DNA from: Sphingobacteriales bacterium
GTDB taxonomy: Bacteria; Bacteroidota; Bacteroidia; Chitinophagales; UBA2359
Assembly (NCBI GenBank): GCA_016711285.1
Contig: JADJTG010000012.1
Location: forward strand, 310,001-374,000
Reading direction: 5' to 3'
DNA: 64,000 nt
A program made the translations under genes and the position numbers. Positions 34,964 through 43,627 of this stretch are shown here, piece after piece. A model generated the notes under the pieces. It ran no database searches. It was not told the origin of the DNA and worked only from the letters and a program-made list of their open reading frames with translations. How positions within the stretch are numbered: the first letter of the stretch is position 1; the number at the start of each line of letters is the position of its first letter.

Positions 34964-37693
34964 ATGTCCGCCCTTTACTGCTTCTTTTCTAAAAAAGTTT
35001 TTTATTATTATTCGCTTATTTCGTTTGTGCTGTTATTGATGAATGGTGCGCACTTGGCACAGGCACAGGTGAGCAAAGGTGGTATGCCGTATAGTTTTTT
35101 GCATCAGCCGGAAATGAAGCCTCCGGCGGCTGCACAAATGCCCGCCTTTGATGTGGTTGCAATGCTCGCCGAAGATGCCCTCACCGATGGCGACAAACAG
35201 CAGCCCTATCGTTTTGGGAAAGATTTTGAAGTAGATTTTTCGTTGAATAATAGCGGCTCTTGGCTAACTCTGCCCAACGGCGACCGCATTTGGCGATTGG
35301 CGATTACCTCATCACAGGCAAGATTCATCACATTACAATACAGCCATTATTATTTGCCCAAAGGCGCAACTTTATATTTATATAATGCCGATTACAGCAG
35401 TATTTTGGGAGCTTTTACACACGAAAATAATAAATCTTATCTAAAATTTGCCACCGGCATCATAAAAGGCGAACAAACTATTTTGGAATATTACGAACCC
35501 GCAGCTGTGCAAGGTCAGGGCATTATCCATATTGACCATGTTATTCACGCTTACAGAGGTTTTGACAGTTTGGAAAAAGATTATAACGACTCCGGCTCTT
35601 GCAACAATAATGTGAATTGTCCCGAAGGGGATATTTGGAAAAAACAAATATCTTCGGTAGCGATGATTTTGCAGGGAAATTACCGTTTTTGTTCAGGAGC
35701 TATGATCAATAATGTGCGCAACGATTGCACGCCTTTGTTTCTTACTGCTAATCATTGCTATCAGGGAACAGGCAGCACACAAACGTGGATTTTTATGTTT
35801 AACTATCAAAGCAGTGGCTGCAATAATCAGGATGGTGCTACCAATCAGACTGTATCGGGAGCTACCGTACTGGCGAATAATGCCGCTACGGATTTTGTAT
35901 TGTTGCAGTTAGATGAGGAAATTCCGGTGGAATATGATATTTATTTTTCGGGTTGGTCGGCGCAAAATGTGGCAGGTACGGCAATGACGTGTATTCACCA
36001 TCCGGCAGGGGATATTAAAAAAATCACTTTTGATGATGACGGTGCAGTAGCTACCAGCGGCAGCAGTGGTGTATCTCAGGCTTTTTGGCGTATCAATCAA
36101 TGGGAAGATGGCACTACCGAAGGTGGTTCTTCCGGCTCACCGCTTTACGACCAAAATCAAAGAGTTGTAGGACAATTATTCGGCGGTGAGGCATCTTGCA
36201 ACTTTTTGTCGTATGATGAATTTGGTAGCTTGGCAAAATCATGGAGCTACGGCAATACGCCCAATAAACGCCTAAAAGAATGGCTTGACCCCGACAATAG
36301 CGGCACATTAGTCATTGACGGAAAAAGTTGCGCTTTGCCCGAAATTGCAATTAATGCTTCTTTATTACCTGAATTGATAGCCCCTACCGCAGTTTTTTGC
36401 AAGCCCACTCCTACCCTACAAGTAAAAGTACGCAATGAAGGTGCGCAAAACATTGAATCTATGGTATTAAAATGGTCTATCAACGGCGGTGATGAGCTTA
36501 CTACCGAATGGACAGGGAATTTGGCTTACTCGCAGGAAACAGAAATTGTGCTGGCGGAAAATGTACCCATTGCCGTAGGCACTCAAAATTTAACGGTGAC
36601 AGTGTTGCAAGTAAATAGCCAAACTGATGGAAATGTAGAAGATAATGTACAAACATTTACCCTCACCCGCACCGATGAGCAATGGTTGAGTATTGAATTT
36701 CAAAGCGACCAAACAGCAGCACAAAACAACTATACCATTCGCAACGAAGCGGGACAAGTAGTGGCTTCGGGCAACAATTTCAGCAACAACCAATTCTATA
36801 ACTTACAACATTGTTTGCCGAAAGGCTGCTATACTTTTACGCTCACTGATAGTGGCAATAATGGAATCTGTTGCGAAAACGGCAATGGCAACTATGCACT
36901 GTTTAATGGAGAAGGTGATGTTTTAGGATTTGGAGGTGATTTTACCAACAGCATTTCTGTTGATTTTTGTTTGGGCGATGTTTTAACGGCGCAACTGTCT
37001 TCCAATCAGCAAGGCGGCTGCGCACCGACTGCCATTCAGTTTTACGACCAAAGCAGCGGCAATCCCGATACTTGGCAATGGACTTTTGAAGGCGGCAGTC
37101 CGGCACAAAGCAACGAAGCCAATCCACAAGTTATTTACAATCAAAGTGGTACTTTTGATGTGAGCCTGACAGTCCGCAAAGGTGCTTTTGAAAAAACAAT
37201 CACAATGCCGGATTACATTCAAATTGATGAAGTAAGTAATGTACAAATATCCATACAAAATACAACATTGGGGGCGGCTACCGGCTCAATTCAAGTGAGT
37301 GCCGACAATTTAGCCAATGCTTCTTTATTTGATGCACAAAATCAGGCAATGGGTAGTTTAACCGGACTTGCAGCAGGCGATTATATCCTCCAACTTACCG
37401 ATGCACAAGCCTGTCAGAGTACCCAAAACATCACCATAAAAGTTGAAGTCAGCAACGATTTAGGAGCCGACATCATACCTAATTTAGTACAATCGCAGCT
37501 CATCGCTTACCACGATTTAGATGCAGCCGTACAATTAGATATATACGCTGCCAACGGACAATGGTTGTATAAGCAAACACTGCCGCGTGGTTATAGCTAT
37601 ATTGAGGCAAAACAGATTTTTCCGGTTGGTATGTATGTGGCGGTTTTAAGAAGCGGCGACAAACAAATTACAAAAAAAATAGTGATACAATAA
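34964..37693 (+). CDS. Secreted lysyl-endopeptidase-like serine protease with PKD and sorting domains
   Basis: 909 residues with a signal peptide to about 35. The S1-type catalytic domain has His264 in LTANHCY, Asp310 in AATDFVLLQL and Ser390 in EGGSSGSPLYD, and the context FCSGAMINN/NDCTPLFL is that of Achromobacter protease I-like enzymes. After it come a CARDB-like domain (about 455-575), a PKD domain (FYDQSSGNPDTWQWTFEGG), and a C-terminal segment (IYAANGQWLYKQTLPRGYSY to MYVAVLRSGDKQITKKIVIQ) of the type IX sorting class. It is probably cell-surface or extracellular. Confidence 0.9.
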   Translation: MSALYCFFSKKVFYYYSLISFVLLLMNGAHLAQAQVSKGGMPYSFLHQPEMKPPAAAQMPAFDVVAMLAEDALTDGDKQQPYRFGKDFEVDFSLNNSGSWLTLPNGDRIWRLAITSSQARFITLQYSHYYLPKGATLYLYNADYSSILGAFTHENNKSYLKFATGIIKGEQTILEYYEPAAVQGQGIIHIDHVIHAYRGFDSLEKDYNDSGSCNNNVNCPEGDIWKKQISSVAMILQGNYRFCSGAMINNVRNDCTPLFLTANHCYQGTGSTQTWIFMFNYQSSGCNNQDGATNQTVSGATVLANNAATDFVLLQLDEEIPVEYDIYFSGWSAQNVAGTAMTCIHHPAGDIKKITFDDDGAVATSGSSGVSQAFWRINQWEDGTTEGGSSGSPLYDQNQRVVGQLFGGEASCNFLSYDEFGSLAKSWSYGNTPNKRLKEWLDPDNSGTLVIDGKSCALPEIAINASLLPELIAPTAVFCKPTPTLQVKVRNEGAQNIESMVLKWSINGGDELTTEWTGNLAYSQETEIVLAENVPIAVGTQNLTVTVLQVNSQTDGNVEDNVQTFTLTRTDEQWLSIEFQSDQTAAQNNYTIRNEAGQVVASGNNFSNNQFYNLQHCLPKGCYTFTLTDSGNNGICCENGNGNYALFNGEGDVLGFGGDFTNSISVDFCLGDVLTAQLSSNQQGGCAPTAIQFYDQSSGNPDTWQWTFEGGSPAQSNEANPQVIYNQSGTFDVSLTVRKGAFEKTITMPDYIQIDEVSNVQISIQNTTLGAATGSIQVSADNLANASLFDAQNQAMGSLTGLAAGDYILQLTDAQACQSTQNITIKVEVSNDLGADIIPNLVQSQLIAYHDLDAAVQLDIYAANGQWLYKQTLPRGYSYIEAKQIFPVGMYVAVLRSGDKQITKKIVIQ

Positions 37694-37749
37694 TCATCTC
37701 ATAATTATTATCGCACCACTCATCAATTATATTTTTTGACACTATTTTT

Positions 37750-38382
37750 TTATTTTCTGCCGAAATCAGCCGGATTTTCGCCCCATATTTCAGTTTCCCA
37801 CTTCAAAACGCGGGTGCTGTAAGTATTGTTATGCAGCCAATCTACGGCACGGTCGAGTAATAAAAACAAACGCTCGTTTTCGGGTATGCGCGGCATTTTT
37901 GTTGCGTATTTTTTGTTTTTCACCCATAATATAGCATTTCGGCTGTCGGAATACAGCACTTTATCGCTGTTGATTTGTTTTAAATACGCTAATCCGTGTA
38001 CAATCGCCAAAAATTCGCCGATATTATTAGTACCCGTATCAAAATCACTTTTAATAAAAATTTGTTCGTTTTTTTCTAAGTCCACACCACGATACTCCAT
38101 TGCACCATTTGCCCCGCTGCAAGCAGCATCTACACAAATACTATGGCGTGTAAAGGTGGCTGCCGCAGATGAAGATGGTATTTTGGCGGGTTTATTTTCA
38201 TTTTTTTTGACAAATTTCCAATAATCTTGTCGGAGTGCAAGTTCGGCGAGTGTTTTGTTTTCAAAAGAGCAATATTGTGCTCCTTCATATCCTTGTACTT
38301 GTTGTTTGCATTGCTCCCAAGCATCAAATACGCCTATTGTACGCCCTTTCCAAACGGTATAGAATTTTTTTTGTTTTGCCAT
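37750..38382 (-). CDS. rnhA: Ribonuclease HI with N-terminal viroplasmin domain
   Basis: 210 residues from ATG 38382; an in-frame start at 38409 is less likely. The N-terminal 45 residues (FYTVWKGRTIGVFDAWEQCK) are the viroplasmin/hybrid-binding domain. The RNase H fold has Asp85 (CVDAACSG), Glu123 (NIGEFLAI), Asp146 (YSDSRNA) and Asp206 (NPADFGRK), the complete DEDD set. It is the last gene of the minus-strand run that starts with the pyrimidine genes, 52 bp after preA, but is functionally unrelated. Confidence 0.93.
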   Translation of the reverse strand: MAKQKKFYTVWKGRTIGVFDAWEQCKQQVQGYEGAQYCSFENKTLAELALRQDYWKFVKKNENKPAKIPSSSAAATFTRHSICVDAACSGANGAMEYRGVDLEKNEQIFIKSDFDTGTNNIGEFLAIVHGLAYLKQINSDKVLYSDSRNAILWVKNKKYATKMPRIPENERLFLLLDRAVDWLHNNTYSTRVLKWETEIWGENPADFGRK

Positions 38383-38433
38383 ATTTTTATAAATACAGTA
38401 AAAAAGCATTTTTTAGCTTTTAGAAAAAAAATA

Positions 38434-39702
38434 TCAATAATCGTTCAAAGGCAAACCACGCCGTTGATGCTCTACCCAATTTAAATATTCATCACCTTTC
38501 CGGTGTTCTTCCATCGTAATACAATCTTCCACCGGACACACCAATTTGCATAAATTACAACCTACACATTCCTCTTGTTTGATGGTATAAGTGTTGTAGG
38601 GATTCCCTTTATCCAAATGAATGGCTTGATGCGATGTGTCTTCGCAGGTGATATAACACAATCCGCAGTGGATACATTTATCCTGATTGATGTGGGCTGT
38701 GATATGAAAATTCAAGTCTAATTGCTCCCAGTCGGTGAGCTTGGGCAAAGAAAGTCCCACAAATTCATCGGTACTTTTAAAGCCTTTTTCGTCCATCCAG
38801 TTGCTCAAGCCACTGCACAAATCATCAATAATACGGAAGCCATAGCGCATAGCGGCGGTACAAATTTGTACGTTGGCAGCCCCCAAGAGCATAAATTCTG
38901 CTGCATCGCGCCAAGTGCTGATGCCTCCGATACCCGACACCGGAATAGGTCGTGTAGCGGGATTTTTGCCCAAAGTAGAAAGCATTTTGAGCGCGATAGG
39001 TTTCACTGCCGGACCACAGTAGCCGCCATACACCGATTGCCCGCCCACATTAGGATTGGGCACAAAAGTATCCAAATCAATGCCGGTAACAGATTGTATG
39101 GTATTGATAAGCGACAAGCCATTTGTTCCTGCTGCTACCACAGCTTTTGCCGTAGGCACTACGGAGTGTACATTGGGCGTGAGCTTGGTGATAACCGGAA
39201 TTGTGGCGACTTCCATCACCCATTCCACCACCATTTTAGCAATTTCGGGGTCTTGCCCTACCACAGCACCCATACCGCGCTCAATCATTCCGTGCGGGCA
39301 GCCGAAGTTGAGTTCAATGCCGTGTGCGCCTGTATCTTCCACCTGCTTAATGAGTTCGTGCCACGATTGGCGGTTGTTGTCTGCCATCAGGGATACCACC
39401 ATAGCACGGTCGGGAAATTCGCGCACCGTTTCGGCAATTTCGCGCAAATTAATATGCAAAGGGCGGTCGGAAATGAGTTCAATATTATTGAATCCCATTA
39501 CGCGATGTCCGTGATAATCAACAGAGGAATAGCGCGAAGACACATTTTTTACTTGCGAGCCAAGTGTTTTCCATACCACACCGCCCCAGCCTGCTTCAAA
39601 AGCACGCATTACATTATATTTTTTGTCGGTAGGCGGAGCCGATGCCAACCAAAAAGGATTGGGCGATTGAATACCGAGATAATTATTTGCGAGGTTTGCC
39701 AT
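38434..39702 (-). CDS. preA: NAD-dependent dihydropyrimidine dehydrogenase, subunit PreA
   Basis: 422 residues. The FMN TIM barrel (residues 1-310, ELNFGCPHGMIERGMGAVVG) reduces uracil or thymine to the dihydro form. Two 4Fe-4S clusters bind the C-terminal ferredoxin domain (CIHCGLCYITCEDTS and CVGCNLCKLVCPVEDC). At the position of the catalytic cysteine of mammalian DPD (ACGQ) the sequence has Val (VVGQ). This may be normal for bacterial PreA-type enzymes, and the alignment was done by eye. It pairs with PreT encoded 49 bp upstream. Confidence 0.94.
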   Translation of the reverse strand: MANLANNYLGIQSPNPFWLASAPPTDKKYNVMRAFEAGWGGVVWKTLGSQVKNVSSRYSSVDYHGHRVMGFNNIELISDRPLHINLREIAETVREFPDRAMVVSLMADNNRQSWHELIKQVEDTGAHGIELNFGCPHGMIERGMGAVVGQDPEIAKMVVEWVMEVATIPVITKLTPNVHSVVPTAKAVVAAGTNGLSLINTIQSVTGIDLDTFVPNPNVGGQSVYGGYCGPAVKPIALKMLSTLGKNPATRPIPVSGIGGISTWRDAAEFMLLGAANVQICTAAMRYGFRIIDDLCSGLSNWMDEKGFKSTDEFVGLSLPKLTDWEQLDLNFHITAHINQDKCIHCGLCYITCEDTSHQAIHLDKGNPYNTYTIKQEECVGCNLCKLVCPVEDCITMEEHRKGDEYLNWVEHQRRGLPLNDY

Positions 39703-39751
39703 AAAATATTTTTCGTGCGATTTTTTTTAAAAAAATAAATACTGCGGCTTT

Positions 39752-41092
39752 TTATGCCAATGCTAAATATTCTAAAATGCCCTGTGCCGCTACTTTTCCG
39801 GCTTGTACGGCATCTACTACTTCTTTGCCGCCATTTACACAATCGCCGCCGGCAAATACACCTGCTATATTGGTAGCTCCTTGTGCGCTGGTTTGTATTT
39901 TTCCGCTTTTTTCGTTCACTGCCGCCATTTGTACCAAATGCTGATATGGCATTTGTCCGGTAGCTTTGATGAGCATATCAATATCCAGCACAAAAGTTTC
40001 GCCACTGTCCACAGGGGAGCGTCTGCCCGAAGCGTCCACTTCTCCGAGTTTCATTTTGCTGCACACCAATTGTTTTACTTCGCCGTTTTCGCCGATGATT
40101 TCTTTGGGTGCTGCCAACCACACGATATTGCAGCCGTCTAATTTGGCTATATCCAACTCCACATCGGTGCAGGGTTTTTCGTTTTCGGTGCGGCGATATA
40201 AAATTGTTACCTCCTGTGCACCTAAGCGTTTGCTTTGAGTAGCGGCATCAATGGCGGTCATTCCCATACCGATTACTGCCACTTTATTACCCACCGGCAC
40301 TTGCTGATGCGGTTGTGTGCGCAGGTCGTAAATGAAAGCAATAGCATCCACCACTCCTTCTAAATTTTCACCTTCAATGCCCAAATTGCGGGTAAGCCCT
40401 ACACCTATTCCCAAAAATACCGCATCGTAGTTGCGGCGCAAATCTTCCAGCGAAAAATCTTTTCCCAATTCTTGCTGATAGCGTACATCAATGCCGCCAA
40501 TGGAGGTAATCCAATTTACTTCGGCTTCGCAAAATTCGGGACTTACTTTGTAAGCTGCCACGCCGTAGGTCATCAAACCACCGCCTTTGGCTTCTTTTTC
40601 AAACACGGTCACTTCCACACCTTGCAGGGCGAGAGCGTGGGCGCACGACAATCCGGCGGGTCCGGCTCCTACTATTGCTACACGCTTGTTGTTAGGGGCT
40701 TTGCGCTCGTAGAGTTTCCATTGTTGCTCGATGGCTGTTTCGGTGGCGTGGCGTTGTAAACGGGCTATTTGTATTGGTTCTTCGTGAAGAAGATTATAAA
40801 CACAAGAGCCTTCGCACAATTTTTCTACGGGACACACACGCGAACAGCCCGCGCCCATAATATTGGAATCAAAAATGGTTTTGGCAGCACCTTTTATATT
40901 GCCCGTAGCAATTTGTTTGATAAACTGCGGCACGTTGATACTTGTGGGGCAGCTTTTGGTGCAGGGCGCATCGTAACAAAAAAGGCAACGATTAGCTTCG
41001 GCTGATACGGCTTCCTGATTGTCAAAAGGCGGGTGTATGTCGGCAAAATTGCGCTCGTACTCTTGCAGAGCAAGGCGGTTGTTTTGTATCAT
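39752..41092 (-). CDS. preT: Dihydropyrimidine dehydrogenase, NAD(P)-binding subunit PreT
   Basis: 446 residues from ATG 41092 (MIQNNRLALQEYERNF); the open frame begins 15 codons earlier without support. The N-terminal Fe-S segment CLFCYDAPCTKSCPTSINVP is followed by an FAD site (VAIVGAGPAGLSCAHALA) and an NAD(P) site (VAVIGMGMTAIDAATQ). GltD-like subunits of this kind pass electrons from NAD(P)H through FAD and Fe-S clusters to PreA. It lies second to last in the catabolic run. Confidence 0.93.
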   Translation of the reverse strand: MIQNNRLALQEYERNFADIHPPFDNQEAVSAEANRCLFCYDAPCTKSCPTSINVPQFIKQIATGNIKGAAKTIFDSNIMGAGCSRVCPVEKLCEGSCVYNLLHEEPIQIARLQRHATETAIEQQWKLYERKAPNNKRVAIVGAGPAGLSCAHALALQGVEVTVFEKEAKGGGLMTYGVAAYKVSPEFCEAEVNWITSIGGIDVRYQQELGKDFSLEDLRRNYDAVFLGIGVGLTRNLGIEGENLEGVVDAIAFIYDLRTQPHQQVPVGNKVAVIGMGMTAIDAATQSKRLGAQEVTILYRRTENEKPCTDVELDIAKLDGCNIVWLAAPKEIIGENGEVKQLVCSKMKLGEVDASGRRSPVDSGETFVLDIDMLIKATGQMPYQHLVQMAAVNEKSGKIQTSAQGATNIAGVFAGGDCVNGGKEVVDAVQAGKVAAQGILEYLALA

Positions 41093-41128
41093 TGCAAGAA
41101 AAAAATATCTTTTAAATAATTGAGATAG

Positions 41129-41162
41129 AAAACCCACAAGATTTTAAAATTTTATGGGTTTT
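41129..41162 (-). terminator. Hairpin between ureidopropionase and preT genes
   Basis: AAAACCCA pairs with TGGGTTTT across a loop of 18 AT-rich bases, with a short T run on the minus strand. It may partly terminate or stabilise the transcript inside the cluster, because preT is downstream on the same strand. Confidence 0.5.
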
Positions 41163-41182
41163 TCAAAAAAAAATAAAGCTGC

Positions 41183-42049
41183 TTACAAACGCACTAAATC
41201 GTCATAACTTTCGGGGCGGCGGTCGCGGAAGAATTGCCAAGTGGCACGCACTTCATCTATCATATCCAAATCAAAATCGGCAATAAGGAGTTCGTCTTTG
41301 TCTTCGGAGGCTTGCGCAAAAATTTGTCCGCGCGGATCTACAAAGTACGAAGTACCGTAAAATTTGCCCAAATTCCAAGGTTTTTCAGTTCCTACACGAT
41401 TGATGCAGCCCATAAAATAGCCATTGGCAGCGGCGTGGGCGGGTTGCTCCAATTTCCACAAATATTGCGACAAACCTGCCACAGTAGCAGAAGGATTATA
41501 TACAATTTCAGCACCATTTAAGCCCAAAGCACGTGCACCTTCGGGAAAATGACGGTCGTAGCAGATATAAACACCCACTTTGGCATATTGTGTTTGAAAC
41601 ACCGGAAACCCTAAATTACCGGGGCGGAAGAAGAATTTTTCCCAGAATCCTGTTGTATGTGGGATATGTTGTTTGCGGTATTTTCCCAAATAAGTGCCAT
41701 CGGCATCAATAACAGCGGCGGTGTTGTACAAAAATCCGGCTTGCTCTTTTTCGTAAACAGGCACTATAATGACCATTCCGTATTTTTTGGCATATTGCGC
41801 CATCAGTTCGGTAGTAGGACCCGGCACGGCTTCGGCAGAGGCATACCACGCTTTATCCTGCCCCGGGCAGAAATAAGGTGTATTGAAAATTTCCTGCAAA
41901 CACAGTATTTGCACTCCTTTTTTTCCGGCTTCTTCAATGTATGGAATATGCTTTTGCAGCATAGCATCTACTATTTCCGGTATAGTGCCTTCGCCTTCGC
42001 TGATAGGAAGGCTCATTTGGATTAATCCTGATTTTATAATACGAGGCAT
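41183..42049 (-). CDS. Beta-ureidopropionase (nitrilase superfamily)
   Basis: 288 residues. The Glu-Lys-Cys triad is Glu53 (LCLQEIFNTPYF), Lys126 (GKYRKQHIPH) and Cys163 (GVYICYDRHFPEGAR). The ICYDRHFPEGAR context and position beside dihydropyrimidinase identify an N-carbamoyl-beta-alanine amidohydrolase, which releases beta-alanine, CO2 and ammonia. It is 147 bp from the dihydropyrimidinase gene and sits in an uninterrupted same-strand run. Confidence 0.9.
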   Translation of the reverse strand: MPRIIKSGLIQMSLPISEGEGTIPEIVDAMLQKHIPYIEEAGKKGVQILCLQEIFNTPYFCPGQDKAWYASAEAVPGPTTELMAQYAKKYGMVIIVPVYEKEQAGFLYNTAAVIDADGTYLGKYRKQHIPHTTGFWEKFFFRPGNLGFPVFQTQYAKVGVYICYDRHFPEGARALGLNGAEIVYNPSATVAGLSQYLWKLEQPAHAAANGYFMGCINRVGTEKPWNLGKFYGTSYFVDPRGQIFAQASEDKDELLIADFDLDMIDEVRATWQFFRDRRPESYDDLVRL

Positions 42050-42196
42050 AATTTTTAAATGAAATTGTTGTTCTTTTTTTGAAAAAAAATTAAATAAAAA
42101 TATTATTATTTTTTAGTGTAAAATTGTAATTATCAATACTTTACAATAAAAAACACAATGCTATTTTTTTTAAAAAAACGGCACTTTTTAATTTCG

Positions 42197-43579
42197 TTAA
42201 ATTTTACCGTTTACTTTATTGCGTTTGATAAATTGTCCGTAGCCTTTTTCTATCAAACAGCGTCCTTCATCAATGGCTACTTTTCCGCGCAGCAATACGG
42301 TTTTCACTTTTCCGGTGAGTTTCCAGCCTTCATACGCCGAATAATCTACGTTCATGTGATGGGTAGCGGCAGAAATGCTGTGTTTTTCTTTGGGGTCAAG
42401 GATTACCAAATCAGCATCAGCACCTACCGAAATCGTTCCTTTGCGCGGAAACATACCAAACAATTTCGCCGGATTGGTGGCAATTACTTCTACAAACTTG
42501 TTGGGCGTAATTTTTCCTTTTTGCACACCCTCCGAAAACAGCAATTCAAAACGATGTTCAATAGCGGGGTGTCCATTGGGGATTTTGGAAAAATCATTTT
42601 TGCCCATCAGTTTTTGCTCCCATTTAAAAGGGCAATGGTCGGTGGCTACTACTTTTACCGTGCCTTGGTTGATGCCTGCCCATAGTGCAGTTTGGTCTTT
42701 GGGTTCGCGCAGGGGCGGACTCATCACCCATTTTGCGCCTTCAAAATCGCGCTTGTAGAGCGAAGCATCTAACAACAAATACTGAATACAGGTTTCTACT
42801 GCCACATTTTGATTGCGGTAGTTGGCATCGCGCACGGCGTTGAGTGCTCCTTCGCAGGTAAGATGCACAATGTAAGCGGGTACACCTGTGTAGTCTGCCA
42901 TTTGTGCAAAACGCCCCGATGCTTCGGCTTCGGTCATTTCGGGCTGCGACAGATAATGATACAAAGGCGACAATTTTCCTTCGGCGCGGTGCTTGGCGAT
43001 GAGGTAGTCGATGACATCGCCGTTGGTGGCGTGCACTGTCACCATACCGCCGCAGCGTTTCACTTCTTCCATCAAGCCCACCATTTGGCGGTCATCAATC
43101 ATGAGTGCGCCTTTGTATGCCATAAATGTTTTAAAAGAAGTGATGCCTTCTTGCTCTACCATTTCGGCAATTTCTTTTTTGGTGTTTTCGTTGAAGTCGG
43201 TGACAGCCATGTGAAAGGAGTAGTCTCCCACGGCGTTGCCGTTGGCGCGTCCTTGCCATTGATGAAGGGCGTGGTACAACGATTTTCCCTGCGTTTGGAG
43301 GACAAAATCAATGACGGTAGTAGTACCGCCGAAGAGGGCGGCACGGGTGCCGGTTTCGTAGTTGTCGGACGAAAACGTACCCATAAATGGCATATCCAAA
43401 TGCACATGCGGGTCGATGCCGCCGGGCATAATCCAACGATTTTTGGCATTAATTACTTGATCGGCTTTATAGGGCAAATTGCTGCCTATAGCTCGTATGA
43501 TTTCGTTTTCTATATAAATATCACCTACAAAATCAGCCGAAGCGGTAATAATTCTGCCGTTTTTTATTAAGATGCTCAT
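42197..43579 (-). CDS. hydA: Dihydropyrimidinase
   Basis: 460 residues of a cyclic amidohydrolase. Metal ligands are His58 and His60 in GGIDPHVHLDMPF, the carboxylated lysine is Lys150 in GITSFKTFMAYKG, and further histidines are in MVTVHATNGD and IVHLTCEG, with the catalytic aspartate in VVATDHCPFKWEQK. It opens dihydrouracil or dihydrothymine to the carbamoyl amino acid. The surrounding genes make this role more likely than hydantoinase. Confidence 0.93.
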   Translation of the reverse strand: MSILIKNGRIITASADFVGDIYIENEIIRAIGSNLPYKADQVINAKNRWIMPGGIDPHVHLDMPFMGTFSSDNYETGTRAALFGGTTTVIDFVLQTQGKSLYHALHQWQGRANGNAVGDYSFHMAVTDFNENTKKEIAEMVEQEGITSFKTFMAYKGALMIDDRQMVGLMEEVKRCGGMVTVHATNGDVIDYLIAKHRAEGKLSPLYHYLSQPEMTEAEASGRFAQMADYTGVPAYIVHLTCEGALNAVRDANYRNQNVAVETCIQYLLLDASLYKRDFEGAKWVMSPPLREPKDQTALWAGINQGTVKVVATDHCPFKWEQKLMGKNDFSKIPNGHPAIEHRFELLFSEGVQKGKITPNKFVEVIATNPAKLFGMFPRKGTISVGADADLVILDPKEKHSISAATHHMNVDYSAYEGWKLTGKVKTVLLRGKVAIDEGRCLIEKGYGQFIKRNKVNGKI

Positions 43580-43627
43580 TGTTTTATTGGTAATAATAAA
43601 TAACTAAAATTGAAAATTATAATATTT

